Positions 42,855-52,005 of a stretch of DNA of 64,000 bases are shown here, one piece after another. The notes below the pieces were generated by a model, which saw only the letters and a list, made by a program, of their open reading frames with translations, made no database searches and was not told the DNA's origin. Every line of letters starts with the position of its first letter. The stretch's first letter is position 1. Both the position numbers and the translations under genes were made by a program. Origin of the DNA: CBDBDZ01 sp965204215 (GTDB lineage: Bacteria > Pseudomonadota > Gammaproteobacteria > Pseudomonadales > GM7GCV1). The stretch covers positions 1 to 64,000 of the forward strand of contig CBDBDZ010000013.1 in the NCBI GenBank assembly GCA_965204215.1, given 5' to 3'.

Positions 42855-43838
42855 ATGCAAGAGCCTCAGCATAACCAAATACAGTCCAACTACTACGATG
42901 ATGAAATCGACTTGCGAGAACTGTTCGCAACGATATGGGCAGGAAAGTGGATCATTACAGCAATAACCACTATTTTTGCAATCATTTCAATTATTGTGGT
43001 TTTACAAATTTCTAATGAATATCAATCAACCGCTGTACTGTCTCCTGCTCAATCAGACTCTAACGGAGGTTTAGGTGCAATAACGGGTCAGTTCGGAGGG
43101 CTTGCATCTTTAGCGGGAATTAATATAGGAGGGAATGGAGGTAATGATACCCAAATAGCATTGGAAATAATGAAATCCTGGGGGTTTATTGAAGAGCTTA
43201 TAACTGGAAATAACCTTGAGGTAGAAGTGTTTGCAGCAACAGGCTGGAATCAAAATACTAATGAATTAATTATTGATGATGACTTATACAATGCAGAGCA
43301 GCAAAAATGGATTAGAGACGCCCCAAAAGGTAAAACCGTAGAGCCAACCAGTTGGGAACTATTTGAAGCATTTTCGGAGCGTCTAAGTGTATCAGAGGAC
43401 AAAAAATCAGGTCTTATTTCCGTTTCAATTGAATATTATTCGCCTATTTTAGCAAAACAATGGGTCGATCAAATTGTGAAATCCATCAATGAAAAAATGC
43501 GATTAAGGAAATTGGAAGAAGTTACTCGCAATATAGAGTATCTTCAACGTCAAATAGACCAAACGTCTATAGCGGAGATGAAGGAAGTTTTTTATCAAAT
43601 AGTCGAAGAGCAAACCAAGAATCAAATGTTGGCAGAAGCCAGCCCGGAATATTCTTTTGTTACAGTCAGTGGGGCTATGGTGGCAGAAGAAAAATCAAAG
43701 CCTAAACGCTCACTAATCGTGATTCTTGCAACATTATTAGGTGGGATATTAAGCGTGGTTATCGTATTTATTCGAGAGTTTTTGAAAAAGGATAACGCAG
43801 CAAACAAACCGGCAGCAAACAAATCGATTATTAAGTAA
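42855..43838 (+). CDS. wzz: Polysaccharide chain-length regulator Wzz
   Basis: Polysaccharide co-polymerase of 327 residues. An N-terminal cytoplasmic segment with DDEIDLRELFATIWAGKW is followed by a membrane helix (about 33-53), a long periplasmic helical domain, and a second helix (about 285-307) after the Pro-rich KPKRSLIVILATLLGG. There is no C-terminal kinase, so this is the O-antigen Wzz type and not a capsule Wzc. It sets the chain length produced by Wzy. It is the first structural glycan gene; a hairpin terminator follows it. Confidence 0.92.
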   Translation: MQEPQHNQIQSNYYDDEIDLRELFATIWAGKWIITAITTIFAIISIIVVLQISNEYQSTAVLSPAQSDSNGGLGAITGQFGGLASLAGINIGGNGGNDTQIALEIMKSWGFIEELITGNNLEVEVFAATGWNQNTNELIIDDDLYNAEQQKWIRDAPKGKTVEPTSWELFEAFSERLSVSEDKKSGLISVSIEYYSPILAKQWVDQIVKSINEKMRLRKLEEVTRNIEYLQRQIDQTSIAEMKEVFYQIVEEQTKNQMLAEASPEYSFVTVSGAMVAEEKSKPKRSLIVILATLLGGILSVVIVFIREFLKKDNAANKPAANKSIIK

Positions 43839-43843
43839 AAGGT

Positions 43844-43864
43844 ATCAGGCTTTAGCCTGATTTT
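43844..43864 (+). terminator. Intrinsic terminator between wzz and ugd
   Basis: A perfect 7-bp stem ATCAGGC-TTTA-GCCTGAT is followed directly by TTT on the coding strand, 6 bp after the wzz stop. The T-run is short, so termination is probably partial. In an RfaH-controlled operon it would be a checkpoint for genes further down. Confidence 0.65.
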
Positions 43865-43891
43865 CGCAGCGGATAAATCCATCAAGACAAA

Positions 43892-45064
43892 ATGAAAAAA
43901 ATTACAGTAGTAGGCATGGGCTATGTAGGTTTATCGAATAGCTTGTTGTTAGCTCAGCACAGTGAAGTGATAGCACTGGATATTGATCAAGAAAAAGTAT
44001 CAATGCTCAGCAAAGGTGAATCACCGATAAACGACAAAGAAGTCACCGAGTTTTTAAAAGATAAAAGTCTTAATTTTAAAGCGACTTTAAACAAAGCAGA
44101 AGCCTACAATCAAGCCGACTTTATTATTATTGCCACATCGACAGATTACGATACTGAAACCAGTTATTTTAATACTAGTAGTATCGAATCCGTTATTGCT
44201 GATGTGATTCACTATAACCCTGGTGCCACAATAGTTATCAAATCGACAGTCCCTGTTGGTTATACAGAGTCTATCAAAAAACAATTTAATATTGACAATG
44301 TTATTTTTTCACCTGAATTTTTAAGGGAAGGTCAAGCGTTAAAAGATAATTTATATCCTTCGCGAATCATTGTAGGTTCGCAATGTGAAAAAGCCGTCGA
44401 ATTTGCACAATTACTCAAGGAAAGCGCTATTAAAAAAGAGGTCGATATACTCTATACAGGGTCAACGGAAGCTGAAGCCATCAAATTATTTAGTAACACA
44501 TACCTGGCAATGCGGGTTGCTTTCTTCAATGAGCTGGATACCTATGCACAAACCTATAAGCTAAACACGTGTGACATTATAGATGGAGTGTGCCTTGACC
44601 CAAGAATTGGTCAAGGTTATAACAACCCCTCATTTGGTTATGGGGGGTATTGCTTACCTAAAGATACCAAGCAATTATTAGCAAATTATAAAAATGTACC
44701 CTCCAATATGATTGAGGCAATTGTTAAATCCAATGCTACAAGAAAAGATTTCATCGCCGATGAAATTATTGCAATGAAACCTAAAGTTGTTGGAGTATAT
44801 AGATTGGTCATGAAAGAAGGCTCTGATAATTTTAGAGCCTCTGCTATTCAAGGAGTGATGAAAAGGCTCAAAGCAAAAGGAATTGAAGTTATTATTTATG
44901 AGCCTGAATTAATGACAGAAGATAGCTTTTTTAATTCTAGAATTCTAAAAAATATAGTGTTATTTAAAGAACAATCCAATTTAATAGTGGCTAATAGAAT
45001 TACGGTAGAGCTTGAAGACGTAAGCGAAAAAATATATACAAGAGATTTATATAAAGAGAATTAA
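43892..45064 (+). CDS. ugd: UDP-glucose 6-dehydrogenase
   Basis: NAD-dependent enzyme of 390 residues that oxidises UDP-glucose to UDP-glucuronate. The Rossmann motif is VVGMGYVGLSNSLLLA near 5, the substrate loop FSPEFLREGQAL near 140, and the catalytic cysteine lies in YGGYCLPKDTKQL near 253. Length fits the short E. coli Ugd form. It is the first gene after the internal terminator and is followed 1 bp later by gmd. Confidence 0.94.
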   Translation: MKKITVVGMGYVGLSNSLLLAQHSEVIALDIDQEKVSMLSKGESPINDKEVTEFLKDKSLNFKATLNKAEAYNQADFIIIATSTDYDTETSYFNTSSIESVIADVIHYNPGATIVIKSTVPVGYTESIKKQFNIDNVIFSPEFLREGQALKDNLYPSRIIVGSQCEKAVEFAQLLKESAIKKEVDILYTGSTEAEAIKLFSNTYLAMRVAFFNELDTYAQTYKLNTCDIIDGVCLDPRIGQGYNNPSFGYGGYCLPKDTKQLLANYKNVPSNMIEAIVKSNATRKDFIADEIIAMKPKVVGVYRLVMKEGSDNFRASAIQGVMKRLKAKGIEVIIYEPELMTEDSFFNSRILKNIVLFKEQSNLIVANRITVELEDVSEKIYTRDLYKEN

Positions 45065-45065
45065 T

Positions 45066-46139
45066 ATGCCACAAAAAGTAGCACTTATTACAGGTATAAC
45101 AGGACAAGATGGTTCGTATCTAGCAGAGTTTTTATTAGATAAAAAGTATATAGTCCACGGAATGAAAAGACGCTCTTCATTAATAAATACAGATCGGATT
45201 GATCATTTATATCAAGACCCACATGAAAGCAATGTAAATCTTCACCTACATCACGGTGATATGACGGATAGTATGAATATCACGCGTTTGATACAGGAAA
45301 CGCAACCAGATGAAATATATAATTTAGCGGCAATGAGTCATGTGCATGTTTCTTTTGAAACTCCTGAGTATACAGCTAATGCAGATGGTATCGGCACATT
45401 AAGAATACTAGAAGCGATAAGATTGCTAGGTATGGAAAATAAATCCAAAATTTACCAAGCGTCCACTTCCGAGCTTTACGGATTAGTTCAAGAAATTCCA
45501 CAATCGGAAAAAACCCCATTTTATCCAAGAAGCCCGTATGCTGTTGCAAAACTCTATGCGTATTGGATAACAGTAAATTACCGAGAAGCCTACAATATTT
45601 TTGCATGTAATGGTATTTTGTTTAATCATGAATCTCCGAGAAGAGGAGAGACATTTGTAACGCGAAAAATCACAATAGGTATTTCCAAAATAATATTAGG
45701 TTTGCAAGACAAACTATATCTAGGGAATTTAGATGCTAAAAGAGACTGGGGACATGCAAAAGATTATGTCCGGATGATGTGGATGATATTACAGGCCAAA
45801 GAAGCAGAAGACTGGGTGATTGCTACTGGTCGGACAACCACTGTTCGTGATTTTGTAAAATTAGGGTTCCATTACTGTGGTATAGAAATTGAATTTTCAG
45901 GTGATGGCGTTAATGAAAAAGGATTTATAAAAAACTGCACAAATAAACAATATCGATTGCCTACAGGTATGGAAGTAATAAATGTCGATTCAAAATACTT
46001 TAGGCCCACTGAAGTTGAATTATTAATAGGCGATGCGGCTAAAGCTAGAGAGAAATTAGGCTGGAAAGCTAAAATAGAACTAGAAGAACTGGTCAGTGAT
46101 ATGATGAAAACAGATTTAAAATTACTTGCTAAGCAATAA
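45066..46139 (+). CDS. gmd: GDP-mannose 4,6-dehydratase
   Basis: Short-chain dehydrogenase of 357 residues that converts GDP-mannose into the 4-keto-6-deoxy intermediate of GDP-fucose. The NADP motif is TGITGQDGSYLAEFLL near 9, the substrate/cofactor segment NLAAMSHVHVSFETP, the active-site YAVAKLYAYW near 158, and NHESPRRGETFVTRKI near 188 is diagnostic. It works with fcl immediately downstream and with manC near the end of the locus, which provides GDP-mannose. Confidence 0.95.
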   Translation: MPQKVALITGITGQDGSYLAEFLLDKKYIVHGMKRRSSLINTDRIDHLYQDPHESNVNLHLHHGDMTDSMNITRLIQETQPDEIYNLAAMSHVHVSFETPEYTANADGIGTLRILEAIRLLGMENKSKIYQASTSELYGLVQEIPQSEKTPFYPRSPYAVAKLYAYWITVNYREAYNIFACNGILFNHESPRRGETFVTRKITIGISKIILGLQDKLYLGNLDAKRDWGHAKDYVRMMWMILQAKEAEDWVIATGRTTTVRDFVKLGFHYCGIEIEFSGDGVNEKGFIKNCTNKQYRLPTGMEVINVDSKYFRPTEVELLIGDAAKAREKLGWKAKIELEELVSDMMKTDLKLLAKQ

Positions 46140-46140
46140 T

Positions 46141-47109
46141 ATGGACAAAGGTAGCAAAATATATGTGGCGGGGCATAATGGGTTAGTAGGTTCTGCAATA
46201 ATGCGGAACTTACAGTCGAAGGGTTATAAAAATGTGGTTACTCAAACTAGACAGGAATTAGATTTGTTAAATCAACATGCTGTGGTTAATTTTTTCACAC
46301 AAGAAAGACCTGAATATGTGTTTTTAGCTGCCGCAAAAGTTGGAGGGATTGCTGCAAATAATAATTATCCAGCCAATTTTATTTATGAAAATTTATTAAT
46401 CCAATGTAATATTGTTCATAGTTCGCATGTGGCTAATGTTAAACAGCTGTTATTTTTAGGATCTTCATGTATTTACCCTAAATTTTCTCAACAACCAATG
46501 GCAGAGTCAGAGTTATTAACAGGTGTCTTAGAAAAGACTAATGAACCTTATGCAATTGCTAAAATAGCAGGGATTAAGTTGTGTGAAAGTTATAATCGTC
46601 AGTATGGAAGAGATTACAGGAGTGTTATGCCGACAAATTTGTATGGGCCGTTTGATAATTTTCATTCAAAAAATTCGCATGTCATTCCAGCATTAATACG
46701 TCGTTTCCACGAAGCTAAATTAAACAATGATAAACGAGTTGTTGCTTGGGGAAGTGGTAATCCAATGCGTGAATTTCTATATGTTGACGATATGGCAACG
46801 GCTTCAATTTATGTAATGAAATTAGATAGATCAACCTATGAGGAAAATACAGAATCAATGTTAAGCCATATAAATATTGGAACAGGCGTTGACTGCACAA
46901 TTCGTTACCTAGTTGAGACAGTAGCTAAAGTCGTTGGTTTTACTGGAGATATCCAATTTGACTCTAGTCAGCCAGATGGCGTTCCCCAGAAACTGTTGGA
47001 TGTTACTAAGCTTAATTTATTAGGTTGGCAATATTCTGTAGGGTTAGAGGAAGGACTATCTAAGACCTATCAATGGTTTCTAAAAAATCAAAATAAATTT
47101 AGATGTTGA
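46141..47109 (+). CDS. fcl: GDP-L-fucose synthase
   Basis: Epimerase-reductase of 322 residues making GDP-L-fucose from the Gmd product. The Rossmann motif is YVAGHNGLVGSAIMRNL near 6; the active site has FLGSSCIYPKFSQQPM near 105 and the tyrosine-lysine pair in EPYAIAKIAG near 135. The start at 46141 lies 1 bp after the gmd stop; an upstream ATG in frame falls inside gmd. The length matches E. coli Fcl (321). Confidence 0.95.
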   Translation: MDKGSKIYVAGHNGLVGSAIMRNLQSKGYKNVVTQTRQELDLLNQHAVVNFFTQERPEYVFLAAAKVGGIAANNNYPANFIYENLLIQCNIVHSSHVANVKQLLFLGSSCIYPKFSQQPMAESELLTGVLEKTNEPYAIAKIAGIKLCESYNRQYGRDYRSVMPTNLYGPFDNFHSKNSHVIPALIRRFHEAKLNNDKRVVAWGSGNPMREFLYVDDMATASIYVMKLDRSTYEENTESMLSHINIGTGVDCTIRYLVETVAKVVGFTGDIQFDSSQPDGVPQKLLDVTKLNLLGWQYSVGLEEGLSKTYQWFLKNQNKFRC

Positions 47110-47410
47110 AATTTTTTAAGAGAGATAGGGTAATCCCCTGAAAAGGCTGTGTGCTTAAAAGTAGAAAATTCTACTTAACTTATGTACTATATTTGATTAT
47201 GAAAACTTCTCGATTTAATGAAAGCTAAACTGTTGGTATTTTAGAACAACAATCTGATTGTGAAATTCCTATTTCGTGTTTAAATTTCGCCGAATATTTT
47301 CGTTTTTGCATAAGATACTTAAATAAAAATTATGAGCATTATCGCTCTTTTTAAAAGAGTCCGATAATTCGGGGGAGAACCCGAGTGCTGTTTAAAATGA
47401 GGGGATTACC
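47110..47410. other. Gap with possible IS3 orfA relic
   Basis: About 300 bp separate fcl from wzx. An AAGTAGAA-AA-TTCTACTT hairpin lies near 47160-47180. From 47199 a broken frame reads MKTSRFNES, a stop, then TVGILEQQ, which resembles the first residues of IS3-family OrfA (MKxSRFxESQIVxILKQ). It decays quickly after that. No intact gene is present. A GAGGGG ribosome-binding site for wzx ends the gap. Confidence 0.4.
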
Positions 47411-48757
47411 ATAGTAAAGAACATAAAGAAAATCAAAAATAATGCTGGTTTTATAAAGTATTTTAAAAATACTTCCTGGCTTTTTAGTGAAAAGTTGGTA
47501 AAACTCACCATTGGTCTTTATATTAGTATATGGGTTGCTCGATATTTAGGGCCAGAACAATTTGGAATATTTAATTATGCGCATAGTTATGTAGCTCTTT
47601 TCGCGATATTCTCGACACTAGGCCTTGATGGCATAGTTGTTAGGGAGTTGGTTAAAGGCGAATATCAAAGGGATGAACTTTTAGGGACATCGTTTATACT
47701 TAAGTTGACGGGAGCATTTTTAGTGTTATCGTTGTTAGCTATTCTTGCGTTTTTTCAATCAAGTAATTGTCAAACTAATATGATTAAGCTAATTATTGCT
47801 TCCGCAATAATTTGTCAAAGTTTTAATGTTATTGACTTTTATTTTCAAAGTAAAGTGTTAAGTAAGTTTGTAGTGCTTAGTAACTTATTCAGTTTTTTGA
47901 TTTCGTCTTTAATAAAAATAATTTTAATTTTAAATAAAGCGTCATTAATCACTTTTGCTTTTGTTGTTTTATTTGATAGCTTTATATTAATGTGCGGCCT
48001 TTTATATTGTTATATAAAGAACAATTTAAAGATTAAATTGTGGAAATTTAATTTTAAAGCGGCTAGGAATTTATTAAAAGATAGTTGGCCATTGATCATT
48101 AGTTCAGTAGCCGTAACCATTTATATGAAAATAGATATTATTATGCTAAAAGAATTTTTAGGTGAGTATCAAGTAGGTCTGTATTCTGCATCTAGCCGAA
48201 TTAGTGAGTTGTGGTATATAGTCCCTGTATTAGTAACAACCTCTTTTTTTCCAGCAATTTTAAATGCAAAGAAAAAAGATGAGTTTATATATGAAAATAG
48301 ATTGGCAAATTTATATAAAATAATGATTTATTTAGCAATTATTTTTTCTATTTTGGTGAGTTATGCAGCTCCATATTTTATGCAACTTGCCTATGGATCA
48401 GATTATAACGAAGCTTCCGAAATTTTAATTATCCAAGTTTGGAGCAGTGTCTTTATTAGTATTTTGATGATAAGTAATAAATGGCTACTTGCTGAAAATA
48501 AAACAAAATTTATATTTATTAGAGGTCTCATAGGTGCAATTATTAATATAATATTAAATTATATTTATATCCCTATTTATGGGGTACAAGCTGCAGCATA
48601 TACATCATTAGTGACATTAATATTTACATCTTTAATTGTAGACATATTCACGGCTTCTACTAGGCGACACTTGCGTCTAAAAATAGAAGGATTTGTTCCT
48701 TTGTTATATAGAGATATCCGTGTACAAGGTAAGGAATGGAAGACAAAGCAAATTTAA
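47411..48757 (+). CDS. wzx: O-antigen flippase Wzx, probable ATA start
   Basis: Polytopic flippase with 12 or so membrane helices, 448 residues if it starts at 47411. It moves undecaprenyl-linked repeat units across the inner membrane for Wzy. The usual Wzx opening (KIKNNAGFIKYFKNTSWLFS, then the first helix with WVARYLGPEQFGIFNYA) is encoded from 47411, but no ATG, GTG or TTG lies upstream of it. The best-placed codon is ATA at 47411, 6 nt after GAGGGG, as if ATG had mutated. The first ordinary start, TTG at 47495, would give 420 residues and lose the conserved N-terminus. Whether the protein is made efficiently is open. Confidence 0.8.
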   Translation: MVKNIKKIKNNAGFIKYFKNTSWLFSEKLVKLTIGLYISIWVARYLGPEQFGIFNYAHSYVALFAIFSTLGLDGIVVRELVKGEYQRDELLGTSFILKLTGAFLVLSLLAILAFFQSSNCQTNMIKLIIASAIICQSFNVIDFYFQSKVLSKFVVLSNLFSFLISSLIKIILILNKASLITFAFVVLFDSFILMCGLLYCYIKNNLKIKLWKFNFKAARNLLKDSWPLIISSVAVTIYMKIDIIMLKEFLGEYQVGLYSASSRISELWYIVPVLVTTSFFPAILNAKKKDEFIYENRLANLYKIMIYLAIIFSILVSYAAPYFMQLAYGSDYNEASEILIIQVWSSVFISILMISNKWLLAENKTKFIFIRGLIGAIINIILNYIYIPIYGVQAAAYTSLVTLIFTSLIVDIFTASTRRHLRLKIEGFVPLLYRDIRVQGKEWKTKQI

Positions 48758-48919
48758 GCGAGGAAGCAAGTGCAAATTTAATGGCAGTTCGTATGGTAAC
48801 AGCATATTGGATATAATCTAAATATATTTTTTATTAAATTAGAGCAAATATTCTCCAAAAAATAAGGTAAGTTAATTTTGGCAGAATGGCTCTAAAATTA
48901 CGCTAAATTTGTCTAACTG

Positions 48920-49252
48920 ATGGGGTCCACCTCTCCAGTGACGCCTTTACTTCTGTACTCATTGATAATAACATTGAAATTAGTATGGATGGTCGAGGTC
49001 GTTGGCTTGATAATGTATTTATTGAGCGATTGTGGCGTAGCCTTAAATATGAAAATATCTATTTAAAAGCCTACGACACAGTCCCTGAAGTACGAGCTGG
49101 TATTGATGAGTATTTTCGTTTCTTTAACGAAGACAGACGGCATCAAAATTTGAAGGGGAGACAAACTCCCGATCAGATTTATTATGCCAATTTAACGCTG
49201 CCTAAAGCAGCATAAGCCTGTCCAAAATATTTCTTAAGCCACTGTCTGAAAA
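48920..49252 (+). pseudogene. IS3-family transposase orfB, 3' remnant
   Basis: An IS terminus ATGGGGTCCAC (48920-48930) abuts the last ~90 codons of an IS3-type OrfB. The visible part has ISMDGRGRWLDNVFIERLWR and the catalytic-end segment FFNEDRRHQNLKGRQTPDQI, ending LPKAA at 49215; ATG at 48985 is an internal codon. The integrase-core DDE Asp residues and the whole 5' part are missing. The right IS end (CTGTCTGAAAAATGGGGTCC) lies at 49242-49261. The 160 bp between wzx and this remnant hold no gene. Confidence 0.8.
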
Positions 49253-49767
49253 ATGGGGTCCATTTCTATCGTGACCCAGAGACAGGTAAGCATTACTTTT
49301 TCTTGACTAACCAATTCAAATTAGCTTCAAAAACCATTGCCGACATTTATAAAGCACGCTGGCAGATTAAATCGTTTATTGGGACGTCAAAAAATGTAGT
49401 AATGACTCAAATATGGATAGCAATGTGCAACTATCTTATCATTGCTTATTTGAAATTTAGCGGTAAGTTGGATATGAGTATCCAACAAATTGTTCGGCTG
49501 CTTCCAATCAATTTATTTGAACGTAGAGACCTATGGGGACTCTTTAAAGATGAGCCTCCAGACCCGATAAATTATAAACCCTCAAACCCAAATGATATTC
49601 TCATGAAAGTTTATGGGACAGCAGTGATTGCTTTGACAACTGTGTTCACATTGATAAATCACGACTATAGCAATATCACCATGTACTGTACGCGATGCGT
49701 ACCTAACTTCTACTTCAGAGTACTCCAAAAAGTGGAGGTATTACCGTTTTATATTTATATAGTGTAG
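49253..49767 (+). pseudogene. IS4-family transposase remnant with internal deletion
   Basis: In frame from about 49258 the sequence reads HFYRDPETGKHYFFLTNQFK, KLASKTIADIYKARWQIK, then SFIGTSKNVVMTQIWIAMCN to near 49675. This is the C-terminal third of an IS4-type transposase. Intact relatives have about a dozen residues between WQIE and FLGTSKN, including the catalytic Glu of the YREKK region; here they are deleted. The 5' part is absent and the fragment is joined directly to the IS3 right end, so this is a junction of two dead elements. Confidence 0.75.
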
Positions 49768-49784
49768 AAAAGTAATTTTTAAAA

Positions 49785-51077
49785 ATGAAAGTCAGTTTGA
49801 ATGATTTCCAATATAGAAAAACAGTCTTTGAATATAACAATGTTAACAAAGCTTTTGAGACTAATTACAACAGAGATTTTCATTTAATTATAATTTGGTC
49901 TAAAGCTAGAATTAAAGAAAAAGAAATTATTCAAGATTTAAGGAATTGTTTTAATATTATTGAGTGTTTTGAAATTTCATGGACGCATGAATATATTGAT
50001 GATAATTTTTTCCGGATTTATGATGTAGCTCCTACTGGAGAAAAGGCAGGTAAGAGAGAGGAGGTTGGAGATGGTCCATTTTTAGTTATTTTAGTTCACG
50101 ATATAAACCCTAAATATTTGTATAGGCAGGATGCGTCAGGACGATTGAAAATTGTTAATTCTAATATTGTTGATAAAAAAAACTTGTATAGAAATTGGGT
50201 TGGGGGAAGGTATATGGTTCATTCCACAGACAATATAAGAGAATTTTTTAACAACGCAATATTATTATTTGGCAAGCAAAAGGTGTTCAATTTGATTGAA
50301 CAAACTCAATGGGATCAGAAAATAACTATTTTTAATAAGAATTTAATAGGTTCAAACGAGTGGGATAATATTAATATGCTATTTGAGACCCTTAACTTAA
50401 CTACTGAATACGTAGTTTTAAGAGGATTTGAAGATCTAGAAAAAAATATCAGTACTTTGTCGGGCGATATAGACATTCTATGTTCAAATATAGGGGAGTT
50501 TACGGCTGTAGCTAACGCTAGGAACATTTGGAAGTCAAAAAATTTCTTTCATGTTAGAATTGACGGACAAGAAGTTCTATTTGATATTAGGTATAAAGGA
50601 GATGGCTATTTTGATGAAAAATGGCAGATGGATATAATTGAAAATAGAATTTTAAATAAAAACGGAATTTATATGCCGCGATTGGATGATTATTTTTTTT
50701 CACATCTCTATCACGCTTACATTCACAAACCTTACCTTTTTGAAAAGTATATAGAGCGCCTCACTGAATTATCTAAAAAAGTGGGTATTGAGAATTTTAA
50801 AGAAGATTGTTATCTTGGCACTGAGGGGGCATTAAAGTTATTACAAGGATATTTATTAGCTTATGGCTATAAGGCCGCTATTCCAAAAGATCAACAAACC
50901 TATGTAAATATTAAGTTTATGTCAAAATTGCAAAAAGTAAATAGTATTAAATTATATTCAAGAGTGTTTTATCTTAAAGTGATAAGTACATTTGACAAAA
51001 TAATTTTGATAGTTAAATCCTTAATTAAAAAGAATAGGTTCTTATACGATTTAGTAAGCTGGGTTATAAAAAATTGA
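49785..51077 (+). CDS. Two-domain nucleotidyltransferase-like protein in glycan locus
   Basis: Protein of 430 residues that I cannot place in a named family. The N-terminal ~170 residues form a mixed alpha/beta domain (FHLIIIWSKARIKEKEIIQD, then GPFLVILVHDINPKYLY) of unknown type. The second half looks like a Pol-beta/NTP_transf_5-type nucleotidyltransferase: VVLRGFEDLEKNISTLSGDI continuing into DIDIL gives the acidic pair near 227-229, EVLFDIRYKGDGYF may hold the third acid, and DYFFSHLYHAYIHKP is a typical helix of that fold. No membrane segment is evident. It is followed by a ParB/Srx-like gene. It may add a nucleotidyl or phospho group to the glycan or a carrier; this is inference. Confidence 0.6.
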   Translation: MKVSLNDFQYRKTVFEYNNVNKAFETNYNRDFHLIIIWSKARIKEKEIIQDLRNCFNIIECFEISWTHEYIDDNFFRIYDVAPTGEKAGKREEVGDGPFLVILVHDINPKYLYRQDASGRLKIVNSNIVDKKNLYRNWVGGRYMVHSTDNIREFFNNAILLFGKQKVFNLIEQTQWDQKITIFNKNLIGSNEWDNINMLFETLNLTTEYVVLRGFEDLEKNISTLSGDIDILCSNIGEFTAVANARNIWKSKNFFHVRIDGQEVLFDIRYKGDGYFDEKWQMDIIENRILNKNGIYMPRLDDYFFSHLYHAYIHKPYLFEKYIERLTELSKKVGIENFKEDCYLGTEGALKLLQGYLLAYGYKAAIPKDQQTYVNIKFMSKLQKVNSIKLYSRVFYLKVISTFDKIILIVKSLIKKNRFLYDLVSWVIKN

Positions 51078-51111
51078 TTTAATTTCTATATAGTTTTGAT
51101 TAATCAGTATA

Positions 51112-52005
51112 ATGGTATTGTTACTAAAAAAAATGATAATTAAGGTATTAAATTATTCTGGATATAATTTAACTAAAAAAAAACACTCGGAACCTATTGA
51201 CTTACGGAAAAGTAGTAATGCTCCTAGAGCATTACCCTATTATAGTAGAATTGATAGACAGATTTTGATTGAAGTAAGCTTTGAAAAAGGGAGGGGTTTA
51301 GAAATTTTTTCTTTGTTTAACGATTCTTACCATCCTTTCATTGTGGCAACTAAGTTCGCACTTGCTTCCAATGACTATAAAAAAGCGTTAAAAGATAAAC
51401 TTTCTCAGTATTACAATTTAGTACAACCACAAAATGCATCTTCTTGGTTAGGGTTTGATGATGGTGAGGTTCCTGAGCTTGATAATCAACCTGCATGGTT
51501 AACTTTACTGCCTTGGGAAAATTTATCAATAGAACAAAAGATGAATGGTAGAATAGACTGTGCTAAATTTGATAATAAAGAGCATGGTTCTAGGTTAGCA
51601 ATCGATCAAGGATGGAGGAATTTTGGTCCTGTCTCTCAAAAAATACTAGATATAGAAGTCGATAGGCTATACAAATTGATACAATCTGTTAAAAAAAATG
51701 GAATCATGAGAAAGAATACTGAAAGTGGTGATATTGGAGCTATTGTTTTGATGAAGGAAGATAATAGCTACTGTTGGGTGGTTGAATGGGGGGGGCAACA
51801 TCGGGCAGCTGTGATTTCAGCCATGGGGTATAAATGTGTACCAATACGAGTTTGGCAAATAGTTGAAAGAAAAGATGCTCACTTGTGGCCTAATGTACAA
51901 TCTGGGCTTTATTCTATAGAATCTGCTTTGAAAATTTTTGAAAAGATATTTAGTGGAATTCCATCTTCGAAAGTGACTTTACCTTGGGAAGTGAATGAAA
52001 AATAA
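51112..52005 (+). CDS. ParB/sulfiredoxin-like domain protein in glycan locus
   Basis: Protein of 297 residues. The clear motif is GGQHRAAVISAMGYKCVPIR near 240-259, the phosphate-binding G-x-HR helix of the ParB/Srx fold. The middle (RLAIDQGWRNFGPVSQKILD, then RLYKLIQSVKKNGI) is compatible with the same domain. The N-terminal ~100 residues are unassigned. ParB/Srx domains include CTPases and small-molecule kinases such as SbnI and SerK, so an ATP- or CTP-dependent phosphotransfer role is possible. It lacks a helix-turn-helix for ParB-type DNA binding. The stop overlaps the next glycosyltransferase by 11 bp, so it is part of the glycan operon. Confidence 0.6.
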   Translation: MVLLLKKMIIKVLNYSGYNLTKKKHSEPIDLRKSSNAPRALPYYSRIDRQILIEVSFEKGRGLEIFSLFNDSYHPFIVATKFALASNDYKKALKDKLSQYYNLVQPQNASSWLGFDDGEVPELDNQPAWLTLLPWENLSIEQKMNGRIDCAKFDNKEHGSRLAIDQGWRNFGPVSQKILDIEVDRLYKLIQSVKKNGIMRKNTESGDIGAIVLMKEDNSYCWVVEWGGQHRAAVISAMGYKCVPIRVWQIVERKDAHLWPNVQSGLYSIESALKIFEKIFSGIPSSKVTLPWEVNEK

